Shown here piece by piece: positions 53,774-61,688 of a stretch of 64,000 bases of DNA (position 1 is its first letter; each line of letters starts with the position of its first letter). The position numbers were made by a program, and so were the translations under genes. This stretch comes from JADFQT01 sp965216025. Its GTDB lineage: Bacteria > Chloroflexota > Dehalococcoidia > Lucifugimonadales > UBA3495. A model generated the notes under the pieces. That model was given only the letters and a program-made list of their open reading frames with translations. It did not search any database and was not told where the DNA came from. Location of the stretch: positions 372,001-436,000 of the forward strand of contig CBDCEX010000018.1 in NCBI GenBank assembly GCA_965216025.1, given 5' to 3'.

Positions 53774-54694
53774 TCAATTAGAATTTCCGGTGGAACTTTT
53801 GGGGATGCCAGCCCCCGGGATCCGAGCCTTCAACGTTGCCATGTCGGCCACGGAGGGGGTGATAGTTTGCACCAGGTAGGCCCGGCCTTGATGCGGCGGC
53901 AGGGCATCTGACACGCGGGTAAAATCCTCCGGGCCGGCCGGTAGGCAAAAAAAGGCCGGTCCGGCGCCGGACAAGCGTGGTGGGGAGGTGGTAAGGCCCT
54001 CCAACCGGCGATAGATGGGTCTCAGACCCGGAAAAACGTCAAACGCCACCTCTTCAAACACATTGTGCACCATGTCCACGACGAATTGCCCGGAAATTAG
54101 GGTTGCAACCATCTGCCTGGTAATGCCCCCGTCACTGTAATGCCCGGCGGTCAGTCGCGAGAAAAGGGTAGCCGTCTTGTTGGGCACGGTCTCTCTAGGG
54201 CAAATCAGCAACACCCCCAGCGGGGGCAGGGACGGTAAGGCACTTATTTCCTCTCCCCGGCCTTCGGCCAGAGCGGTGCCGCCACGCAAGAAGAAGGGCA
54301 CGTCGGAGCCCAGTCCGGCAGCGATCTGGGCTAATTCTTGCGAATCAAGGCCCAGGTTCCAGAGCTGATTCAGACCTACCAGCGCAGCGGCGGCGTCGCT
54401 GCTACCTCCGCCCAAGCCCATACCTACCGGAATGTGTTTGCGGATCATGATGCGCGCTTGGGGACGAATTCCACGGCTCTCGGCCAACTTCAGGGCAGCT
54501 CGCCAAACCAGGTTGGCCTCGCCATCCAACCCTGGTGCGTCGCATTCCACTTTGAGGGACGGCCCCGGCTGGATGTCTATTTGGTCGCTCAGGTTTACCG
54601 TCTGAAGGACGGTCTTAACCTCATGGTATCCGCTATCCTGAAGGCCCAAGACCTCCAGGGTCAGGTTAATCTTGGCGAAGGCCGGGACTAGCAA
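53774..54694 (-). CDS. ispE: 4-diphosphocytidyl-2-C-methyl-D-erythritol kinase
   Basis: IspE is the GHMP kinase of the MEP isoprenoid pathway. AFAKINLTLEVLG is the substrate end. IPVGMGLGGGSSDAAAALVG is the ATP-binding GHMP motif, GSDVPFFLRGGTALAEGRGE and RLSGAGPAFFCLPA complete the site. The start TTG 54694 overlaps the end of rsmA by 29 bp, a common and coupled arrangement. 306 residues. Confidence 0.94.
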   Translation of the reverse strand: MLVPAFAKINLTLEVLGLQDSGYHEVKTVLQTVNLSDQIDIQPGPSLKVECDAPGLDGEANLVWRAALKLAESRGIRPQARIMIRKHIPVGMGLGGGSSDAAAALVGLNQLWNLGLDSQELAQIAAGLGSDVPFFLRGGTALAEGRGEEISALPSLPPLGVLLICPRETVPNKTATLFSRLTAGHYSDGGITRQMVATLISGQFVVDMVHNVFEEVAFDVFPGLRPIYRRLEGLTTSPPRLSGAGPAFFCLPAGPEDFTRVSDALPPHQGRAYLVQTITPSVADMATLKARIPGAGIPKSSTGNSN

Positions 54695-55544
54695 GTCCGC
54701 TCCTTTCCGACCAAGACGACCAAGACGTCCAAGAATAGTACAGCGCGGTCCACTCCTTCAGGGAGAGGGTTTCCGCCCGTCTGCGGCCGTCCAGATTCGC
54801 AGACTCCAGCAGCTCCGCGGTATGCTCCGGCGACGCTGCCAGGGCCTGGCTCCCCAGGCCTTGTTTCAGGGAATTGCGCAACTGTTTGCGGGGCGCCGAA
54901 AAACCGGCGCGCACCAGGGCGAAGAAAGCAAGCGGGTTGGCCACCGCCACCGGCGATTGCGCATATAGCTCCAGCTTCACCACAGCGGAGCTAACCTTGG
55001 GCTGGGGATGGAAGGCCTGGGGCGGTACATCGCATACTAGGCTGGGCCGAGCGTAGTATTGGACCGCCACGGACAAGATGCCCATTTTCCCCGGTTTCGC
55101 TACCATGGTCTGGGCCACCTCGCGCTGTACCATGACGACCATTAGCTGGGGATGGGGAGGAATTTCCAAAAATCGGCGGATAATCGGATTGGCGGCATAA
55201 TAGGGCAGATTGGCCAGCATCTTAAAGGGAGTTTCCGGGCCGACCAGCCCGGCGATATCCGCCGAGCGGGCGTCTCCCGTCATGCTGGTTAGGTTGGCTG
55301 GATATCCCAATCTGGCCGGTAAGGTGGCCGCCAACGCCGGATCCAACTCCAGCGTTACCACCTGTCCGGCGCGCTGGACTAATCGGCTGGTAAGAGCCCC
55401 CAGCCCGGGACCCACTTCCAGAGCCGTGTCGTCAGCCGTTAACTCTGCCGCCTCGACTATGCGGTCCAGTATCGAGCCATCTTTCAGAAAATGCTGTCCC
55501 AGGGATTTTCGGGCTCTGGGTGGCTTAGTGGGGTTGGCAGTCAC
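54666..55544 (-). CDS. rsmA: 16S rRNA dimethyladenosine transferase RsmA/KsgA
   Basis: RsmA dimethylates two adenosines in helix 45 of 16S rRNA. KSLGQHFLKDGSILDRIVEA is the typical start, ALEVGPGLGALTSRL the SAM-binding loop, and MLANLPYYAANPIIRRFL the NLPY catalytic motif. The C-terminus after EWTALYY has a tandem TSWSSWS caused by a 9-bp duplication at 54709-54726. 292 residues. Followed by ispE. Confidence 0.95.
   Translation of the reverse strand: MTANPTKPPRARKSLGQHFLKDGSILDRIVEAAELTADDTALEVGPGLGALTSRLVQRAGQVVTLELDPALAATLPARLGYPANLTSMTGDARSADIAGLVGPETPFKMLANLPYYAANPIIRRFLEIPPHPQLMVVMVQREVAQTMVAKPGKMGILSVAVQYYARPSLVCDVPPQAFHPQPKVSSAVVKLELYAQSPVAVANPLAFFALVRAGFSAPRKQLRNSLKQGLGSQALAASPEHTAELLESANLDGRRRAETLSLKEWTALYYSWTSWSSWSERSGLASPGLRQD
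54709..54726. repeat. 9-bp tandem duplication at the rsmA 3' end
   Basis: GACCAAGAC occurs twice in tandem (complement of the coding strand). It is in frame and extends the RsmA tail. Confidence 0.8.
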
Positions 55545-55785
55545 GGCTATCGGCCACCGATTTCAGCTACCGGGCGGATGGGTAGCGGCTTTGTTTAGCG
55601 CGGGTTCGTTTAGATCGTAGAAAAACTTGCAACGAGAACGGTTCCTGCGGTGCATTACCAGCGGGAGCGGGCGGTCCGACCGAGCAGGTAGCGGCTCATC
55701 CTGGGGTTTTCGCGGGCTGACCTGTGGATGTCGCCGTTACTCTTTGCACCCACTCTGCTGGCTCCTGAAATTGTTTTGAATATAA

Positions 55786-56057
55786 GAGACCGCGCACCCC
55801 CCTTTGACCCAACTCTTCTGAGCTTGTCTCGGACGATGACTCGGGTCAGGCACTCCCACGGCACCCGCAGGTTCTCACTTACCGTTGCTTCCTTCCGGAC
55901 CTGGCGGGGTTGGCAAGTCTACGCCGCGTGGGACCCGGCCTTCTATATCATCGTTCCAGGATATAGGCTCATGGACCCGGTCGGGGGGAGGAATTCAACC
56001 CCGCTATAGCGGATTGCGGGTTCAGGGCACCGCTAGCTCCCCGCCTAGCACGGCCTC
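55786..56057 (-). ncRNA. ffs: Signal recognition particle RNA, large type
   Basis: The minus strand contains AGGTCCGGAAGGAAGCAAC, the conserved SRP54-binding loop, near 55900. The 5' part GTGCTAGGCGGGGAGCTAGC, then GGTGCCCTGAACCCGCAATC, matches the Alu domain of the Bacillus-type RNA. The ends GAGGCCGTGC and GCGCGGTCTC pair. At about 272 nt it is the large form with an Alu domain, rather than the 4.5S type. A TTGACA-17-TACCAT promoter stands in register immediately upstream. Confidence 0.92.
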
Positions 56058-56065
56058 TATAGACC

Positions 56066-56094
56066 ATGGTAGGCTAGGGGGCCGAGGCTGTCAA
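56066..56094 (-). promoter_or_regulatory. Promoter of the SRP RNA
   Basis: TTGACA (56094-56089) and TACCAT (56071-56066) are 17 bp apart on the minus strand. The RNA should begin 8 bases later, in agreement with the terminal helix at 56057. Confidence 0.75.
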
Positions 56095-56195
56095 TCAACG
56101 GGCGGAGCCCCTGCCGGCTGTTTTGCGGAAGACCCGACGCCCAATAACGTCCCGGGTTGCTGGCCGGTCAACCGGTCCAGCGTTGGGGTCTTGCG

Positions 56196-56437
56196 ATTGT
56201 CATTGCGAGGGCCACAGGCCCGAAGCAATCTCATGAGGGCAAGGAGAGATTGCTCCGCGGAGTTTATCCTGAGCGCAGACGAAGGGCTGCTCTGTAAATA
56301 GCCCGTTCGCCCTTCGAGAGCCTCAGGACGAACGGGATCCCTACCGCTCGTGGTGAGCCCGTCGAACCATGAGCCGAGGGGAATCCTTTTTCATCTGTCG
56401 GCGGCGCTCCGCCGGAGCATGAAAACTCGCAATGACA
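56196..56437. repeat. Dispersed palindromic repeat A (copy 4), split by other repeats
   Basis: The left half starts ATTGTCATTGCGAGGGCCAC and includes CGAAGCAATCTC ... GAGATTGCT. The closing ACTCGCAATGACA is displaced to 56425-56437. The sequence between holds a TTTATCCTGAGCGCAGACGA fragment and family B copy 3. It appears to be a nested insertion. Confidence 0.7.
56302..56373. repeat. Dispersed repeat, family B (copy 3), nested in repeat A
   Basis: CCCTTCGAGAGCCTCAGGAC, then GAACGGG, followed by CTCGTGGTGAGCCCGTCGAA. It is in the same orientation as the copy at 8926. Confidence 0.75.
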
Positions 56438-56546
56438 CTGGGGAGTATAGAAAGACCCTGGGTTAAGGGTCGTTGGATTGTTCTCCCGATTTAGAGAATG
56501 TTAGAATTGGCTCCGCCAGTTAGCGGTTATGAAACAGGCAACGGTT

Positions 56547-57419
56547 ATGAAAATTAGAAAAGCGGTAATACCCGCCGCCGGACTCGGAACCAGGTTTCTG
56601 CCCGTCACCAAGTCGGTGCCTAAGGAGCTGCTGCCCGTTCTGGACAAGCCCATGCTCCAGTATGTGGTTGAGGAGGCTGCGGAGGCTGGAATCGAAGAAG
56701 TCATCATCGTTACATCCCCGGGCAAAGAGACCATAGCCGCCTACTTTCAGCCCGACCCAGTGCTGGAGGATCATTTGGCTGCCGGCGGAGCCCAGGACCT
56801 TCTCGACCAGGTGCGCCATGTCTCCTCCCTGGCTGAGGTCAGATTCGTGATCCAGGAGCAGCCCCTGGGTTTGGGACACGCAGTCCTGACCGCCCAAGCT
56901 GCGGTGGGAAACCATCCCTTCGCCGTCATGCTGCCCGACGATATCGTGGCGCACACCCCCGGAGTGCTGGCGCAAATGACGGAAGTTTGGACCAGATTTG
57001 ACGCCGGAGTGGTGGCGGTGGAGCGAGTGCCCTGGGAGGTGGTCCAGAACTACGGAGTGGCCGACGCCGCAGCAGTCGAGGAGCGGGTCCATAGAATTAG
57101 ACATCTGGTGGAGAAGCCGCCCCGGGAGGAAGCTCTATCCAACCTGACCATTGTCGGGCGCTATATACTACCTTCGGACATTTTTTCTTGTTTGGAACGC
57201 ACCCCGCCGGGAGCCAAGGGCGAAATTCAGTTGACCGACGGCCTGTCGCTCTTGCTGGAGAGCCAGATGCTGTACGCCCATGAATTTCAGGGTAGGCGCT
57301 ACGACGGCGGTACGCCCCTGGGCCTGCTGAGGGCGTCGCTGGAGTTTGGTTTGGCCCGCGCAGATACCCGGGACGCGGTGGCGGAAATCTTGCGAGGGTT
57401 GGGTAGCCCGGCCAGCTGA
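56547..57419 (+). CDS. galU: UTP-glucose-1-phosphate uridylyltransferase
   Basis: GalU makes UDP-glucose, a donor for cell-surface glycans and galactose use. AVIPAAGLGTRFLPVTKSVP and KELLPVLDKPMLQYVVEEA are diagnostic. MLPDDIVAH binds metal, and GEIQLTDGLSLLLE and GRRYDGGTPLGLL follow. I favour ATG 56547 (MKIRKAVIPAAG), because the earlier ATG 56529 adds MKQATV, created by a near-tandem duplication of CGGTTATGAAA. 290 residues. Confidence 0.93.
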   Translation: MKIRKAVIPAAGLGTRFLPVTKSVPKELLPVLDKPMLQYVVEEAAEAGIEEVIIVTSPGKETIAAYFQPDPVLEDHLAAGGAQDLLDQVRHVSSLAEVRFVIQEQPLGLGHAVLTAQAAVGNHPFAVMLPDDIVAHTPGVLAQMTEVWTRFDAGVVAVERVPWEVVQNYGVADAAAVEERVHRIRHLVEKPPREEALSNLTIVGRYILPSDIFSCLERTPPGAKGEIQLTDGLSLLLESQMLYAHEFQGRRYDGGTPLGLLRASLEFGLARADTRDAVAEILRGLGSPAS

Positions 57420-57450
57420 TTCTGCGATAGGGATCCCAAGGAGTGAATAG

Positions 57451-57918
57451 ATGCTTCAGGTTTTGCTGGCCCTCCACATTCTGGCCGCGGTAGTTTTCGT
57501 CGGCAACATTATCACCGCTGCCTTCTGGAAAACTCGGGCCGACCGGTCGGGAAACCTGGAAACTATTGCGATAACCGCCCGATCCCTGCTGCAAGCTGAC
57601 TACATTTTTACCGCCCCGGGGATAGTCGTCCTGCTGGCCACCGGGATTTGGATGGTTGGGCTGAGGGATTGGGCGGGATTCCAGGAACCCTGGCTGGGAG
57701 GCTCCTTCGTACTTTTGATTATTACGGGTATTATTTGGCTGGTCGTGTTACTGCCTCAACAGCGTCGCATGGTCCGCCTGGCGCAAGAAGGAGCCGATGC
57801 CGGCGAGTTGAGTCCCGATTATCGTAGCGCCAGCCGCATTTGGTCCATGTTTGGCGGCGTCGCCACCCTACTGCCGGTCCTGATCCTTTTCCTGATGGTC
57901 TTCAAACCCGGGATTTAA
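57451..57918 (+). CDS. DUF2269-like integral membrane protein
   Basis: The 155 residues contain four hydrophobic helices: LLALHILAAVVFVGNIITAA, FTAPGIVVLLATGIWMVGL, GGSFVLLIITGIIWLVVLL and MFGGVATLLPVLILFLMVF. The histidine in the first helix (LHI) and the FVGN motif are as in DUF2269 proteins, whose role is unknown. AAGGAG precedes ATG 57451. The gene follows galU in the same direction at 31 bp. Confidence 0.75.
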   Translation: MLQVLLALHILAAVVFVGNIITAAFWKTRADRSGNLETIAITARSLLQADYIFTAPGIVVLLATGIWMVGLRDWAGFQEPWLGGSFVLLIITGIIWLVVLLPQQRRMVRLAQEGADAGELSPDYRSASRIWSMFGGVATLLPVLILFLMVFKPGI

Positions 57919-57970
57919 GCGCCGCTTTTGACAGCAGACTCCTCAAAGCGGAGGAAGGCCTGGAGGACAT

Positions 57971-58462
57971 TTGACCAGTCAGAAGTCGATTTACTTGGAG
58001 GACATCCGGAGCATCAAAGCTGAATTACTTCAGCTGTTGGATGGGATGGACTATTGCCTGGATTGGAAGCCCGACCCCGACTCCTGGTCGGCCCGCGAGG
58101 TCATTTATCACCTGGTGGATACCCCAGCCGACGGCTTACATTCCCTGATTCAAGGAATGCTCTCCGGTCATAAAAGAGAATTCGACCTGATGCCGGACCT
58201 GAATAACATCACGCCGGACCGTCTGGTTCGGGAGCCCCGGCAGCTGGAAAAGGATGTCTTGCAAGTATTGGAAGGTCTGGAGGGCGCGGTCTCTGGCGCC
58301 TCAGAGGCGGAGTTGGGAGAGAAGACGATAACGGCGCACCTGCTGGCCCGGGGACTCAGTGAGCAGCGAACGGTACAAAACCTCCTGCAGGGACTGTTTG
58401 CCCGCCATTGGCGGGGTCACCTGTCCCAGATACAGGAGCTGCGGGAAGCCCTGGGGATGTAG
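57971..58462 (+). CDS. DinB-like four-helix metalloprotein
   Basis: TTG start at 57971 with GGAGGAC just upstream. The 163 residues begin TSQKSIYLEDIRSIKAELLQ. PDSWSAREVIYHLVDTPADG is the first conserved DinB helix pair with one metal histidine, and GLFARHWRGHLSQIQELREA the last, with two more. DinB/YfiT-like proteins are thiol transferases or of unknown function. It is the last gene of a run of three and converges with lepA. Confidence 0.8.
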   Translation: MTSQKSIYLEDIRSIKAELLQLLDGMDYCLDWKPDPDSWSAREVIYHLVDTPADGLHSLIQGMLSGHKREFDLMPDLNNITPDRLVREPRQLEKDVLQVLEGLEGAVSGASEAELGEKTITAHLLARGLSEQRTVQNLLQGLFARHWRGHLSQIQELREALGM

Positions 58463-58518
58463 GCTGGTGGGTGCTAAATGGGACGTGGGGCGAATTAGTG
58501 CGGAAGTAAGGGATTCCG

Positions 58519-60375
58519 CTACTGGTCGCCGATGCCCAGAATACTGAGGAATGCCTCTTGGGGCACCTCGACCCGGCCGATGCTTTTGAGCCGCTTTTTA
58601 CCTTCTTTCTGCTTCTCCAGCAGCTTGCGCTTGCGGGTGATATCCCCGCCATAGCACTTGGCCAATACGTCCTTCCGCACCGCCTTGACCGTTTCCCGGG
58701 CGATTACCCTGGCGCCAATTGCCGCCTGTATGGGCACCTCGAACAGCTGGCGGGGAATAGTGCGTCGCAGCTTCTCGGCGATCGCTCTACCCTGGGTTAC
58801 CGCCGAGTCCCGGTGGAGGATGGTGGAAAGAGCCTCCACGGGAATGTGGTTCACCAATATATCCACTTTCACCAGCGGGGCCGCCACGTATCCGGCGAAA
58901 GTGTAGTCTAGAGATGCGTAGCCCTGCGTGCGGGATTTGAGTTGATTGTAGAAATCGGCCAACATTTCGGCTAGAGGCATGGTGTATTCCATGACCACCC
59001 TGGCCTGCTCATTCCCCGAAGCGTCGCCCCCAGAAGCATCACCGGCGTTACCGCTCAATGATTGGATATAATCCATGCGCTTGAATTCAGAGCGACGGGA
59101 ATGCATCAGCTCCATGATCGCGCCCACGTGCCGGCTGGGAGTCACGACAGTCAGGTCTAGTATCGGTTCCTCAATATGCCGGATGGAATTGGGCTCCGGC
59201 AGCTTGGAGGGATTGTCTATCCGAATAGTGCTGCCGTCTTGAAGCACCACCTGATACGCCACGCTGGGCGCGGTAATTATCAGGTCCAGGTCGTACTCCC
59301 GCTCCAGCCGCTCCTGGACTATCTCCAGGTGCATGAGACCCAGGAAGCCGCAGCGGAAGCCGAAACCCAGGGCCACGCTGTTTTCCGGTTCCATGGTCAG
59401 CGAGGCGTCGTTCAGCCGCAATTTCTCCAGGGCGGCCCGCAGGTTGTTGTAGTCCTCTCCATCGGAGGGATACAACCCGGCGAAGACCATGGACTTGAGC
59501 TGGAAGTAGCCCGGCAAGGGTTCCCCGGCTGCTTTGGAGCCGCTGGTCAGGGTATCGCCTACGCTGCATTCCTGCACATCTTTGAAACCGGTGGCGATAT
59601 AACCTACCTGGCCGCTGTATAGGGAGTCTACCGCAGTGGGTGAGGGGGCGAATATGCCCAGCTCCCCAATCTCCGACAGCTTGCCGGTGGACATCACCAT
59701 TATCCGGTCATTCTTCGCCAGCTGACCGTCTTCGACTCGTACGTAAGCGATTATTCCCTTATACGAGTCATAAACCGAATCGAAAACCAGGGCCCGGAAG
59801 GGCGCATTCTCCTGACCTTGGGGGGCCGGAATACGACTGACCACCTGGTCGAGAATTTCATGGGCTCCGGTGCCGTCCTTTGCGGATACGAATAGTATCT
59901 CATCTTCACGGAAACCGAAGACCTGTTGCAGTTCGCCGGCAACCCTGGCCGGCTCGGCTGCCGGGAGGTCGATCTTGTTGACCACCGGAATCAAGTCCAG
60001 ATCGTATTGCATGGCCAGGAGCGCGTTGGCAATGGTCTGAGCTTCGATTCCCTGGCTGGCATCGACTACCAGCAGCGCACCTTCGCAGGCAGCCAGGGCG
60101 CGGGAGACCTCATAGCTGAAATCCACATGCCCGGGGGTGTCGATAAGGTTTAACTGATAGTCGAGCCCATCCGGCGCCCGGTGCTTCATGGTCACGGCCT
60201 TGCCCTTGATGGTAATGCCCCGCTCCCGCTCCAGGTCCATGCTGTCCAGGAACTGGGCCTTCATCTCCTGGGGCCGAACCGTGCCGGTAATTTCCAGGAA
60301 GCGGTCCGCCAGGGTGGACTTGCCGTGATCGATATGGGCGATGATGCAGAAGTTACGAATAAGCCGGGGGTTCAT
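58519..60375 (-). CDS. lepA: Elongation factor 4 (LepA)
   Basis: EF4 is a ribosomal GTPase that can back-translocate the ribosome. FCIIAHIDHGKSTLADRFLE is the P-loop, IDTPGHVDFSYEVSRAL switch II, VVNKIDLPAAEP the guanine site. The C-terminal LepA-specific domain shows CYGGDITRKRKLLEKQKEGK. 618 residues. The ATG at 60375 lies 9 bp after a TACCAT -10 box, so the message may be leaderless, as for thiL. An insert of about 10 residues (NAGDASGGDASGNEQ) with a repeated AGDASG motif sits in domain IV. Confidence 0.96.
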   Translation of the reverse strand: MNPRLIRNFCIIAHIDHGKSTLADRFLEITGTVRPQEMKAQFLDSMDLERERGITIKGKAVTMKHRAPDGLDYQLNLIDTPGHVDFSYEVSRALAACEGALLVVDASQGIEAQTIANALLAMQYDLDLIPVVNKIDLPAAEPARVAGELQQVFGFREDEILFVSAKDGTGAHEILDQVVSRIPAPQGQENAPFRALVFDSVYDSYKGIIAYVRVEDGQLAKNDRIMVMSTGKLSEIGELGIFAPSPTAVDSLYSGQVGYIATGFKDVQECSVGDTLTSGSKAAGEPLPGYFQLKSMVFAGLYPSDGEDYNNLRAALEKLRLNDASLTMEPENSVALGFGFRCGFLGLMHLEIVQERLEREYDLDLIITAPSVAYQVVLQDGSTIRIDNPSKLPEPNSIRHIEEPILDLTVVTPSRHVGAIMELMHSRRSEFKRMDYIQSLSGNAGDASGGDASGNEQARVVMEYTMPLAEMLADFYNQLKSRTQGYASLDYTFAGYVAAPLVKVDILVNHIPVEALSTILHRDSAVTQGRAIAEKLRRTIPRQLFEVPIQAAIGARVIARETVKAVRKDVLAKCYGGDITRKRKLLEKQKEGKKRLKSIGRVEVPQEAFLSILGIGDQ

Positions 60376-60384
60376 ATTGGTAAA

Positions 60385-60413
60385 ATGGTATCATGGCGGA
60401 CTACTGGCTACAA
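60385..60413 (-). promoter_or_regulatory. Probable promoter of lepA
   Basis: TTGTAG (60413-60408) and TACCAT (60390-60385) have a 17-bp spacer. The -10 ends 9 bp before the ATG, which leaves almost no leader and no ribosome binding site. Confidence 0.45.
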
Positions 60414-60494
60414 GGAGTGGAAAGCTGAGGTCCAAGCAGTAATTAGTTCCGGCCATTTTAACTAGGCCTACCACGATCTAGACGCCCGGCAAAA

Positions 60495-60516
60495 GGGCCA
60501 CCTTGCTTGGTGGCCC
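60495..60516 (-). terminator. Rho-independent terminator of the opp genes
   Basis: On the minus strand GGGCCACC-AAGCAA-GGTGGCCC forms a stem-loop followed by TTTT. It lies 52 bp past the oppF stop. Confidence 0.8.
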
Positions 60517-60567
60517 TCCCGTCGTGTCCGTGAGTTTCCCCGAAGAACGGTCTTAAAAAGAAACAGG

Positions 60568-61611
60568 CTAAAAACTGCCGTAGCCGGAGGCATGGATACA
60601 GGCAGCCCAATGTCCGGGTGCAACCTCTCGGAGTTCAGGAATGATCTCCGAGCACTGGTCGGTGGCAATGGGACAGCGGGGATGGAACACGCAGCCGCTG
60701 GGAGGGTTCAGCGGGCTGGGCACCTCCCCAGTCAGCAGGATTCGCTCGCGCTGGGCGTCGATGACTGGGTCGGGGATAGGAACAGCGGAGAGCAGCGCTT
60801 GCGTGTAGGGATGTAGCGGGTTGAGATAGATCTCGTTACGGTCGGCAATTTCCACTATCTTGCCCAGGTACATTACCGCAACCCGGTCGCTGATGTGCCT
60901 TACAACTGAGAGGTCGTGGGCAATAAAAAGGTAAGTAAGCTTGAACTGGTTCTGCAGGTCTTCCAGCAGGTTGATTATCTGGGCCTGAATGGAGACGTCC
61001 AACGCCGACACCGGCTCGTCGCAGACGATAAATCTGGGGTCCACCGACAGGGCTCGGGCCACCCCGATACGCTGGCGCTGGCCGCCGCTGAATTCGTGGG
61101 GGAAGCGGTCGGCCATGTAGGGATTCAGTCCCACATTGAAGAGGAGCTCGGCAACCCGCTCCTTGTATTCGGCCTTGCCGTTGACCAATCCATGCACCAC
61201 CAGCGGCTCGCCGATGATGTTGCCGGCGGTCATTCGCGGGTTAAGGGAGCTGAAGGGGTCCTGGAAAATCACCTGCATTTGCCGACGCATTCCCCGCATT
61301 TCCCGGGTTTTGAGCTTGGTCAGGTCGCGCCCCTCGAACAATATCTCTCCGTCCGTTGGGTGGTATAGCTGCAAGATGCAACGCCCGGTGGTGGTCTTCC
61401 CGCAGCCGCTTTCTCCCACCAGGCCCAGGGTTTCCCCCTCCCGAACAAAGAAATTGACGCCGTCCACAGCCTTGATGTGGGCCACGGCCCTTTGGAAGAT
61501 CAGCCCTGAGGTGACCGGAAAGTGCATTTTGAGATTTTTTACCTCGAGCAGCACATTGCCGTCGCTTCCGGTGGCGGTGCCCTGAGTTTCGGTGCTCGGT
61601 GCAGTAGTCAT
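60568..61611 (-). CDS. oppF: Oligopeptide/dipeptide ABC transporter ATPase (OppF-type)
   Basis: One of the paired ATPases that power uptake of peptides or other polar solutes. Walker A GLVGESGCGKTTTGRCIL, signature HEFSGGQRQRIGVARALS, Walker B FIVCDEPVSALDVSIQAQ. The C-terminal oligo-HPY region NPLHPYTQALLSAVPIPDP and the GCVFHPRCPIATDQCSEI cysteine cluster mark the Opp/Dpp group. 347 residues. A terminator follows. The permease and binding-protein genes are not in the window. Confidence 0.92.
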   Translation of the reverse strand: MTTAPSTETQGTATGSDGNVLLEVKNLKMHFPVTSGLIFQRAVAHIKAVDGVNFFVREGETLGLVGESGCGKTTTGRCILQLYHPTDGEILFEGRDLTKLKTREMRGMRRQMQVIFQDPFSSLNPRMTAGNIIGEPLVVHGLVNGKAEYKERVAELLFNVGLNPYMADRFPHEFSGGQRQRIGVARALSVDPRFIVCDEPVSALDVSIQAQIINLLEDLQNQFKLTYLFIAHDLSVVRHISDRVAVMYLGKIVEIADRNEIYLNPLHPYTQALLSAVPIPDPVIDAQRERILLTGEVPSPLNPPSGCVFHPRCPIATDQCSEIIPELREVAPGHWAACIHASGYGSF

Positions 61612-61688
61612 ATTTGTCGCTCTCTGCTTCTTACTCGGATTGGGTGATCAGGCTGGCCAAGCAGCTCCAATTGGCTTTTAGTGGACTT

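Noticed and set aside
55655..56301. Open frames over the SRP RNA and its upstream region.
   Set aside because: They overlap a confident structural RNA and dispersed repeats and have no protein similarity.
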